NCBI GenBank assembly: GCA_944322355.1
Contig: CALUOT010000005.1
Location: forward strand, 1 to 64,000
Source: an uncultured Bacteroides sp.
GTDB lineage: Bacteria; Bacteroidota; Bacteroidia; Bacteroidales; Bacteroidaceae
Length of the DNA: 64,000 nucleotides
Direction of reading: 5' to 3'
Shown piece after piece: positions 28,132 through 35,471 of this stretch; position 1 is the stretch's first letter, and each line of letters opens with the position of its first letter. Under the pieces are notes generated by a model that saw only the letters and a program-made list of their open reading frames with translations, was not told the DNA's origin and made no database searches. The position numbers and the translations under genes were made by a program.

Positions 28132-31094
28132 ATGTAAAAATTGTGCTGAGAACCAATACGGAAATGTTGGATGAAGTAATGGTAGTGGCATTCGGTACGG
28201 CTAAGAAATCGGCATTTACCGGTTCGGCTACGATGCTGGACAATGAGAAACTGGAGCAATCGCAGGTGACAAACATCACAAGTGCCTTGGCTGGCGCAGT
28301 TCCGGGTGTTACGCTGACTTCCAATAATGGTGCACCTGGTACCAGCGCGTCTATCCAAATCCGCGGACTTAGCTCCATTAATGCAAAAAATGACCCGTTG
28401 ATTATTGTGGATGGTGCTCCGTACAGTGGTGACTTGAATAACTTGAATCCAAACGATGTCGAATCTATGACCGTATTGAAGGATGCCGCTTCCAGTGCGT
28501 TGTATGGTGCACGTGGTGCCAATGGCGTGGTTATCATTACAACGAAACAAGCTAAAAAAGGCGGGGATGCCGTTGTGACTTTTGACGCAAAGTGGGGTGC
28601 CAACTCTCGTGCATTGCAACGCTACGAGGTCATCACAGACCCTGCCCAATATTATGAAATGCACTATGGTGCCATGAAGAATTATTATATGAATACCATG
28701 GGCATGAGCGCACAAGCCGCATGGCAGGAAGCCAACAACAACCTGTTTGGTAACAATGGCGGCTTGGGTTACAATGTTTATTCTGTACCTACCGGTCAAT
28801 ACCTGATTGGTCAAAATGGCAAACTGAATCCGAATGCCACATTAGGAAACGTTGTATCTTATAATGGTGAAGAGTATTTGTTGATACCGGACGATTGGGA
28901 AAATATCGGTACGCGAACCGGTCTGCGTCAAGAGTACAACTTCTCAGTAAGTGCCGCTAACGAAAAGTCTTCGTTTTACGTATCTTTAGGCTATTTGGAC
29001 AATGAAGGTATCACGGAGAATACAGACATGAAGCGTCTGACCGGACGTTTGAAAGCCGACTATCAGGCCAAGCCTTGGTTGAAAGTGGGTGCTAACATGT
29101 CGTACGCCCGTTTCGAAACTAATTCATTGGATCCTAATAACAATGGTAACAGCAGTTCTACCGCTAACATTTGGGCATTCACTACGCAACTGGCTCCTAT
29201 TTATCCGGCTTATGTGCGCAATCCGGACGGTAGTGTGAAGATAGACCAGAACGGATTGGGCATCATGGACTATGGCAGCGGACAAAACGCAGGTCTGACG
29301 CGTCCTTGGATTAACGACGCCAACCCTATCATGGACAATAAACTGAATACGAACAATGCGGAAGGCAATGCTGTCAGTGCCAATGGTTTCATTGACATCA
29401 CTCCCATCGAGGGATTAAAAGTTACTTTGAACGGAACATTCAATTTGGACGAAACCCGTTTTACATACGTGTATAATCCTTATTACGGCCAGTTCGACTC
29501 AACGGGTGGTACGGTCAGCAAGGAGCATCAGCGTGTGTATGATTACAATTTGCAACAGTTGATTTCATATACCCGTTCGTTCGGCAGCAACAATATGGAT
29601 CTCTTGCTGGGTCACGAATACTATGACTATCGCTTGTATTATTTGGGTGCCAGCAAGTCGCAGATGTTCTCGCAAGACAATCAGGAGTTGAGCGGTGCCG
29701 TAATCGATGGCCAAGCTGCCTCTTCTTACAAAGAACGCCGCAACAACGAAGGTTACTTTGCACGTTTCCAATACAACTACGATGAACGTATCTTCGCCTC
29801 GGGTTCTGTCCGCCGCGACGCTTCTTCCCGTTTCGCTCCCGATCATCGTTGGGGTACTTTCTGGTCAGTAGGTGCAGCTTGGCTGATTAATAAGGAAAGT
29901 TGGTTCAACGCTCCTTGGGTGCAGGAACTGAAAATGAAAGCATCTGTTGGTTCGCAAGGTAACGACAATATTGGCGACTATCGCTATACAGATGTATTCA
30001 ACATCATCAACTCCGGTGGCAGCATCGGTACTTCATTCAATTCGAAAGGTACGCCTGATATTACTTGGGAGACCAATACGAACTTCAACATTGGTGCTGA
30101 GTTCCAGTTGTGGAATCGCTTGACGGGTAGCATCGAGTATTACTATCGCAAGACTTCTGACATGCTGTTCGAATTCACAGTGGCACCTTCATTGGGTTAT
30201 AGCAGCTACTTCGACAATGTAGGTAACATGACTAACAGTGGTGTAGAAATGAACTTTGGCGTGAACATCTTCAATACACGTAATTTTACGTGGGATGTGA
30301 ACCTTAATCTGTCTACCCTGAAGAACCGTGTCACCATGCTTGACCCGGATACGAAAATATCGACCATGCATTCAGCTGATGGAAAAGCTTACCAAGGTTA
30401 CACCAGTTCCAATGGTGGTTTCTTCATCGGTGAAGACCTTTCCATGTACACTTGGAGACTGAAAGAATATGCCGGTGTAGACACAGATGGCCAATCTATG
30501 TGGTATATGGATGTAACAGATGAACAAGGCAATCCCACAGGCGAGCGTGTCACAACGACCGATTATGCCGCTGCGACCTACTATGTCACAGAAGAAAGCA
30601 CGCTCCCGAAAGTATATGGTGGTTTTGGTACTTCACTGAAGGTTTATGGTGTTGACTTCGCAATTAACTTCACCTATCAATTGGGTGGCAAGCAATACGA
30701 CAGCACGTATGCCCAGTTCATGTCCTCTCCGTCAGGAACGACCGGTTACAACTTCCATAAAGATTTGCTGAATTCATGGACGCCTGAGAATACCAACACG
30801 GACATTCCGCGCTTCCAACTAAATGATAGTTACAGTGCCGCATCATCGACTCGTTTCCTGACCAGTTCCAGTTACCTGAACATCCAGAACATAAACTTGG
30901 GTTATACATTCCCAGCTAGCTGGACTAAGAAACTGGCCATTAACTCACTGCGTTTGTACTTCTCTGCTGAGAACGTATTCTACTGGTCTAAGCGCAAAGG
31001 ATTTGACCCGCGTCAGGCATTCAATGCTTCAGCTAACGCTACTTATTATTCACCAATGCGTACCATCTCCGGTGGTGTGACATTCAAATTCTAA
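28101..31094 (+). CDS. Silent susC, cassette 3 (N-terminally truncated, otherwise intact)
   Basis: There are 997 residues from the first ATG, which is the M of TYVGMEEQK. There is no signal peptide, so this form could not be exported. Added to residues 1-79 of the expressed gene it would give a 1076-residue receptor. The box DEVMVVAFGT, plug domain and complete barrel ending ISGGVTFKF are present. The C-terminus (FDPRQAFNAS...YYSPMRTISGG) is very like that of the expressed SusC. I report the ATG as a nominal start; the coding block really begins at the crossover site at 28065. Confidence 0.9.
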   Translation: MEEQKVTIKPNVKIVLRTNTEMLDEVMVVAFGTAKKSAFTGSATMLDNEKLEQSQVTNITSALAGAVPGVTLTSNNGAPGTSASIQIRGLSSINAKNDPLIIVDGAPYSGDLNNLNPNDVESMTVLKDAASSALYGARGANGVVIITTKQAKKGGDAVVTFDAKWGANSRALQRYEVITDPAQYYEMHYGAMKNYYMNTMGMSAQAAWQEANNNLFGNNGGLGYNVYSVPTGQYLIGQNGKLNPNATLGNVVSYNGEEYLLIPDDWENIGTRTGLRQEYNFSVSAANEKSSFYVSLGYLDNEGITENTDMKRLTGRLKADYQAKPWLKVGANMSYARFETNSLDPNNNGNSSSTANIWAFTTQLAPIYPAYVRNPDGSVKIDQNGLGIMDYGSGQNAGLTRPWINDANPIMDNKLNTNNAEGNAVSANGFIDITPIEGLKVTLNGTFNLDETRFTYVYNPYYGQFDSTGGTVSKEHQRVYDYNLQQLISYTRSFGSNNMDLLLGHEYYDYRLYYLGASKSQMFSQDNQELSGAVIDGQAASSYKERRNNEGYFARFQYNYDERIFASGSVRRDASSRFAPDHRWGTFWSVGAAWLINKESWFNAPWVQELKMKASVGSQGNDNIGDYRYTDVFNIINSGGSIGTSFNSKGTPDITWETNTNFNIGAEFQLWNRLTGSIEYYYRKTSDMLFEFTVAPSLGYSSYFDNVGNMTNSGVEMNFGVNIFNTRNFTWDVNLNLSTLKNRVTMLDPDTKISTMHSADGKAYQGYTSSNGGFFIGEDLSMYTWRLKEYAGVDTDGQSMWYMDVTDEQGNPTGERVTTTDYAAATYYVTEESTLPKVYGGFGTSLKVYGVDFAINFTYQLGGKQYDSTYAQFMSSPSGTTGYNFHKDLLNSWTPENTNTDIPRFQLNDSYSAASSTRFLTSSSYLNIQNINLGYTFPASWTKKLAINSLRLYFSAENVFYWSKRKGFDPRQAFNASANATYYSPMRTISGGVTFKF

Positions 31095-31119
31095 ACCTAA
31101 AACAAGAGAACAAATTAAT

Positions 31120-32748
31120 ATGAAAAAGAATATATTCAAACTGTTTTCAGCCTTGGCCGTATCGGCAACGGTACTGACCGGCTGTATCGAGGAGACATTT
31201 CCTGAAGGCGGAACGGCCACTTTCGAGCAAATCGGTGCTTCGGCCACCGCGTTGGAGGCATCTGTCAATGGTATGCCTTCACAAATGGTACAAGGATACC
31301 TGGTATTTAAAGGCGAACAAGTGGACGAAAAAGATATAGGTTTCCCTTCTTTGATGCTGACCCAGACTGAATTGTTGGGTGACATTGTGCCTACAGAGTA
31401 TGGTTACGACTGGTGGTGGCGCTACAACGGCTGCTACACGATGGGGGCAGATCAATATGAGGCTTACATACCTTATTTCACCCTCTATCAGTTTATCAAG
31501 TCGGCGAATGACGTTATTGCCGCAGTAGACCTTACTGACGAAGGGCTTAGCGATGAAATGCGCGGTTATGCCGGCATTGCATACGCCAACCGTGCATTGA
31601 ACTACTATATGCTGACGGTGCTCTACGAACCGGTAGAGAACATCTATACAGATTGTAGCAGTGTTTTGGGATTGACAGTACCCATTGTGACTGAAGCGAC
31701 GGATAGTGAAACGGCTAAAAACAATCCGCGCGCTTCTCATGATGATATGATTACTTTCATCCTTTCAGACCTAGATACAGCAGAAGAATGCCTGGCCAAC
31801 TACACACCGGCTTCCGGGAACTTTCCCGATTTGGCTGTGGTATATGGTCTGAAAGCCAGAGTCTACATGTGGGATGAAAACTATGCTCAGGCCGCCGAAT
31901 ATGCCCGCAAGGCTATTGACACATGCGGCGGTGTACCGATGACTGAAAGTGAATGGCTGGATCCGACTACCGGTTTCAACACCGCTACATCCGGCTGGAT
32001 GTGGTATCTGACTCCGACTACGGACAACATGGGTAACTTAGCCAACTTTGTCGGTCACATTGCCGGTGAAGCCGACTGGGGATACTCCGCATTGTCAGAA
32101 CTCATGATTCAGCGTTCATTGTACGACCAAATAGCTAACACAGACTTCCGCAAGTATTCTTTCTTAGATCCGGATCGTGATTTCTACGACTATCAAAGCG
32201 TGCGTGGTGCTGACTGGTTGGCCGAGAAACCGGACTATTTCTCGCTGAAGTTCCGTTGCAAGAACGGTGATTATACAACCTATACAGTAGGCGCAGCCGC
32301 TGATATCCCCATCATGCGTGTAGAAGAGATGTATCTGATCGAGGCAGAAGCTGTGGGTGCCAGCCAAGGTGTAGCAGCCGGCGTACAACTGCTCAACAAC
32401 TTCATGAAAAGCTATCGTCAGCCGGACTATAACTTCAACACATCAGACTTACGCACATTCCAATTGGAAGTGCTGAAGCAAATGCGTATTGAATTCTGGG
32501 GTGAAGGAGAGGCATTCCCTGCGGCCAAGCGCCTGAAGCCGGATGTGATTCAAAATTATGAAGGAACTAATGTGCCCATCGACCTTCTCAAGATCAATTG
32601 TAAAGGTATCAAACCGAACTGGACGCTGCTGATCCCCATTGAGGAAGTGGATGCCAACATGGCACTGCAAGGGATGAACAATCCGGACCCTACCAATGTT
32701 ATCGCAGTACGTCCGACACCCATAGGCGAGTATGCGCCCGGAAACTAA
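31120..32748 (+). CDS. SusD/RagB-family lipoprotein, cassette 3 (silent)
   Basis: The protein has 542 residues, with a lipoprotein signal ending at C22 (VLTGC). The mature start CIEETFPEGG parallels CIEETFPTNG of cassette 1. Other shared segments are LGLTVPIVTEATD and PIMRVEEMYLIEAEA. The reading frame is intact and starts 25 bp after susC3. Confidence 0.93.
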   Translation: MKKNIFKLFSALAVSATVLTGCIEETFPEGGTATFEQIGASATALEASVNGMPSQMVQGYLVFKGEQVDEKDIGFPSLMLTQTELLGDIVPTEYGYDWWWRYNGCYTMGADQYEAYIPYFTLYQFIKSANDVIAAVDLTDEGLSDEMRGYAGIAYANRALNYYMLTVLYEPVENIYTDCSSVLGLTVPIVTEATDSETAKNNPRASHDDMITFILSDLDTAEECLANYTPASGNFPDLAVVYGLKARVYMWDENYAQAAEYARKAIDTCGGVPMTESEWLDPTTGFNTATSGWMWYLTPTTDNMGNLANFVGHIAGEADWGYSALSELMIQRSLYDQIANTDFRKYSFLDPDRDFYDYQSVRGADWLAEKPDYFSLKFRCKNGDYTTYTVGAAADIPIMRVEEMYLIEAEAVGASQGVAAGVQLLNNFMKSYRQPDYNFNTSDLRTFQLEVLKQMRIEFWGEGEAFPAAKRLKPDVIQNYEGTNVPIDLLKINCKGIKPNWTLLIPIEEVDANMALQGMNNPDPTNVIAVRPTPIGEYAPGN

Positions 32749-32772
32749 TCATTAATGGAGTATAAAAATAAA

Positions 32773-33528
32773 ATGTATATGAGAACAATCAATAACTATT
32801 TATTCGTAGTATTGGCCTGTGTCTTATCAATGTTCACGGCCTGCTCGGATGACATTGTAAGAGAACCGTCGCCTGTTCCTACAGATGGAATACAAGCCTA
32901 TATTTATGCAGATGCCACAAGCATCACTTTTACCGCTTCGCAAGAGCAGACTTTCGTGCTGAATGTAGCAAGACAAAAGACTGACGAAGCCGCTACGGTT
33001 CATCTCAATGCAGTGGGAGAAGGTTTTAGTGTGCCTGCAACCGTGGACTTTGCCGCAGGTGAAGGATTGAAACAAGTGAATGTTACTTTTGATATCGCTA
33101 TCGGTACGACACAGACTGTAACGATATCTATTCCTGAAGAAGAAGCCTATGTATATGGCAGCCCGGAACTGACTTTCAACATTACTCGTGATTACACTTG
33201 GTTAAATTTGGGCATTGGGGCTATCTCATCAAGTTTCTATGGAGGAGCGGGAAACATGCAAGTTTTCGTAGCATCTGAGATTCCTACGCTTTACAAGGCA
33301 ATTGAGCCTTATGAAGAAGGTTACGATCTGTTGTTCACTATTAATGAAGACAATACAGTCATCGTAGAAAAACAAGCCGTTGCAAGTAGCTACGGAGACT
33401 ATGGTACGCTCTCGGTAGAAGGTACGGGTGTATTGGAAGATGGTATTATCACACTCTCACTCACATTCTCCGTACCAGAGGGTACTTTCGGGGCCTTTAC
33501 CGAAACGATTCAGATTCCCGAAATCTGA
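32773..33528 (+). CDS. Cassette 3 surface lipoprotein (SusE/F position)
   Basis: The protein has about 251 residues from the ATG at 32773, with GGAG 12 bp upstream; ATGs at 32755 and 32779 are alternatives. The lipoprotein signal ends at a cysteine in MFTAC. A Calx-beta-like strand-rich domain (TFVLNVARQKTDEAATV) occupies the N-terminal half. The C-terminal half has LYKAIEPYEEGYDLLF and GVLEDGIITLSLTFSVPEG, closely paralleled in the cassette 4 lipoprotein. It is much shorter than the 686-residue protein of cassette 1. A role in surface ligand binding is inferred from operon position. Confidence 0.8.
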   Translation: MYMRTINNYLFVVLACVLSMFTACSDDIVREPSPVPTDGIQAYIYADATSITFTASQEQTFVLNVARQKTDEAATVHLNAVGEGFSVPATVDFAAGEGLKQVNVTFDIAIGTTQTVTISIPEEEAYVYGSPELTFNITRDYTWLNLGIGAISSSFYGGAGNMQVFVASEIPTLYKAIEPYEEGYDLLFTINEDNTVIVEKQAVASSYGDYGTLSVEGTGVLEDGIITLSLTFSVPEGTFGAFTETIQIPEI

Positions 33529-33553
33529 TAAGGAAGTCTGATATTATCAATAT

Positions 33554-33590
33554 AAAGAGGGTATATCAAATTCGGATATACCCTCTTTTT
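33554..33590 (+). terminator. Terminator of cassette 3
   Basis: AAGAGGGTATATC and GATATACCCTCTT form a long stem with a short loop and a terminal T tract, 26 bp after the lipoprotein stop. Confidence 0.9.
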
Positions 33591-33629
33591 ACTTACCAAC
33601 TTGGCAGATAAGCACTGCCAAAATTTCTT

Positions 33630-33710
33630 ATATATTCATCGCCCTACGAATATAAGTGCATCGCCTCACACATATAAGTGCATATGCCCACGAATATATA
33701 TTGCATGAAA
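33630..33710. repeat. 22-bp-period array, word ATATAAGTGCAT
   Basis: The word ends (TCAT or GCAT) fall at 33636, 33658, 33680 and 33703, giving steps of 22, 22 and 23 bp. ATATAAGTGCAT is exact at 33650 and 33672. The array ends next to the stop of the ATPase gene and lies between convergent genes. A separate hairpin TTGGCAG/CTGCCAA precedes it at 33601-33620. Confidence 0.75.
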
Positions 33711-33717
33711 ACCGATG

Positions 33718-34950
33718 CTATAGCTTCTCTTTATCCTCAGCCAACAAGAATTTACGTAAGTGTACTTGTTTGACACCTTGATAATTATTTTCCCAGGGAA
33801 TTTCGTCCAAGGTCACTACATATTTAGGATAATTGTCCGGTATGTTCAGCAAGTTGCCAAATTCACGAGAAGCGGTTTGTTCATCCGCCAATACATAAGC
33901 CACTTGTACATAAATGCGATGATCGCTTTTCGTTGCGATAAAATCAATTTCCTTATCTCCTGACTTACCCACGTACACTTGATAACCGGCTCGCATCAAC
34001 TCCATACAAACCACATTCTCCATCAGTTTGTTCACATCCCGACGGAATTGAAAAGGACGAATGGCGTTATGCAATCCCAAATCTTCAAAATAATACTTCT
34101 CGCCTATCTCGAAAATTTTCAAGCCCTGTACATCCATGCGCTGCACTTTATAGATGAAAAAACTGTTGCACAAGGCCCTCAAATAATTAAGAATGGTTTG
34201 CGTAGGCATGTTTATCCGTTGCGATTTTAAATACTTACTGATATTCTGCGCTGAAAACAGGGCACCGGTATTATCCGCCAGATAAGTGACCAGGTTTTCC
34301 AAGAAGGCCACATTGCGTATGCTTTCCCGACTGACCACGTCTTTCAGCAGGATGGTGGAATAAACATTGCGCAAGTATTCAAAAATCACATTACTGTCCA
34401 TGGAAAGATGATGCAGATAAGGCATACCACCAAAAGACAGGTATTTTTTCAGACTTTCCGAAGAATCCTCCAGGTTGTTGAACGTAAGAAACTCACCGTA
34501 GCTTAACGAATGGATATGAAACTCCATGTATCGACCTCCCAGATAAGTGGCCAATTCACCGGATAGCATTTGCGCATTACTTCCCGTACAATAAATGTCG
34601 CATACTTCCTCATTCAACAAACTGCGTAGGGCTAGTTGGAAATTCTCAATTTCCTGTACTTCGTCGACAAAAAAATAGTTGTTCCTGTCCGCTTTCCATT
34701 GAGATTTAACATACCGGTACAGATCCATGTCCGTCTTTATATCAGCAAAAGAGAGTTGTTCTTTATCTACATAAATAAGATTTGCATGGGCTTCTCGTTG
34801 ACGAATGGTATCTGCAAGCTGTAACAACAAGTAGCTTTTCCCGATTCGCCGTTGGCCTGTTATAACTTTGATCAGCGACTTGCCAATAAATGGTTCTATG
34901 CGTTTCAGATACAAAGGACGTGCAATATAATTCTTCATCTTTCCTTCCAT
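33718..34950 (-). CDS. AAA-family ATPase with DUF4143 domain
   Basis: The protein has 410 residues. The N-terminal AAA_14-type ATPase has Walker A GQRRIGKS (about 32-39), Walker B YFFVDEVQEI and a sensor segment IYCTGSNAQML. The C-terminal half is DUF4143-like, with a nuclease-type strand pattern GDKEIDFIATK...IYVQVAY. Such proteins are common in Bacteroidales and their function is not established. It lies between silent cassettes 3 and 4 on the opposite strand. An ATG four codons in (MKNYIARP) is an alternative start. A weak -7-like TATTTTTG lies at 34968-34975. Confidence 0.87.
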   Translation of the reverse strand: MEGKMKNYIARPLYLKRIEPFIGKSLIKVITGQRRIGKSYLLLQLADTIRQREAHANLIYVDKEQLSFADIKTDMDLYRYVKSQWKADRNNYFFVDEVQEIENFQLALRSLLNEEVCDIYCTGSNAQMLSGELATYLGGRYMEFHIHSLSYGEFLTFNNLEDSSESLKKYLSFGGMPYLHHLSMDSNVIFEYLRNVYSTILLKDVVSRESIRNVAFLENLVTYLADNTGALFSAQNISKYLKSQRINMPTQTILNYLRALCNSFFIYKVQRMDVQGLKIFEIGEKYYFEDLGLHNAIRPFQFRRDVNKLMENVVCMELMRAGYQVYVGKSGDKEIDFIATKSDHRIYVQVAYVLADEQTASREFGNLLNIPDNYPKYVVTLDEIPWENNYQGVKQVHLRKFLLAEDKEKL

Positions 34951-34975
34951 TACGATTGAAGTTTCTGCAAAAATA

Positions 34976-35253
34976 CAAAAAAACTTCTGTTATACTTGAA
35001 AATTAAGTTCTTTTTCTACTTTCCTATTTCCGGACAAATGGTGTTAAAACCTTCAACACACCTCTTTGTTAACAAACAATATTTACAAAACAATTCTTTT
35101 GCATAACACCGAAATATCATTTATTTACGCCCACGGTTCTTTCCTTTCTCTTTCCTAAAAAGGTAATTATTAGAACCGGAAAAGGCTCCTAAAAAAACGA
35201 CAGTATAAACCGGGTAGCACCTTCATGGAATATTTATACGTTTAATACACTAT
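34976..35253. other. Gene-free stretch upstream of silent cassette 4
   Basis: This is AT-rich sequence between the divergent ATPase gene and the cassette 4 leader. I see no gene, no convincing promoter and no array with a 22-bp period in it. Confidence 0.5.
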
Positions 35254-35408
35254 TAATCAAGCAACTAAGCTCAAATTCGGGTAGAAAATCGGTAGAAAAC
35301 CAAAGTCAGCTACCCCGCTTCTATACCTTTCCTGCCCGTTTATCCTTCCCAACACCAAGTTCCACCCCGTTTCATAAACCGCTAACAATAAACAACTTAT
35401 CAAAAAAT
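35254..35408 (+). promoter_or_regulatory. Conserved silent-cassette leader, copy 4
   Basis: It matches the copy 2 leader from TAATCAAGCAACT onward. GGTAGAAAA is at 35280 and 35291 (11-bp step). Next to the site, AACTTAT and ATAAGTT form a 7-bp dyad around CAAAAA. The central part (AGCTACCCCGCTTCTATA) differs from copies 2 and 3. In-frame translation upstream of the site meets a stop after seven codons, so the leader is not coding. Confidence 0.65.
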
Positions 35409-35471
35409 AAGTTCCGCGAATACTCTGATAATCACCTATGTAGGTATGGAAGAGCAGAAGGTGGCTATCAA
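35409..35471 (+). repeat. Recombination site, silent copy 4 (identical to expressed site)
   Basis: All 63 bp are identical to the reverse complement of 15904-15966. The first difference on the right is a synonymous third base in the Lys88 codon. Identity at this level points to recent exchange between these two sites. Confidence 0.88.

Noticed and set aside
27795..28814. Open frame of 339 codons on the minus strand over the cassette 3 leader and susC3
   Set aside because: It mirrors the plug-domain coding sequence of susC3 and crosses the non-coding leader; a shadow.
35394..35413. AACTTAT/ATAAGTT dyad as the strand-exchange core
   Set aside because: The left arm is missing at the expressed site, so the exchange must lie in the shared 63 bp; the dyad could still be an accessory site.
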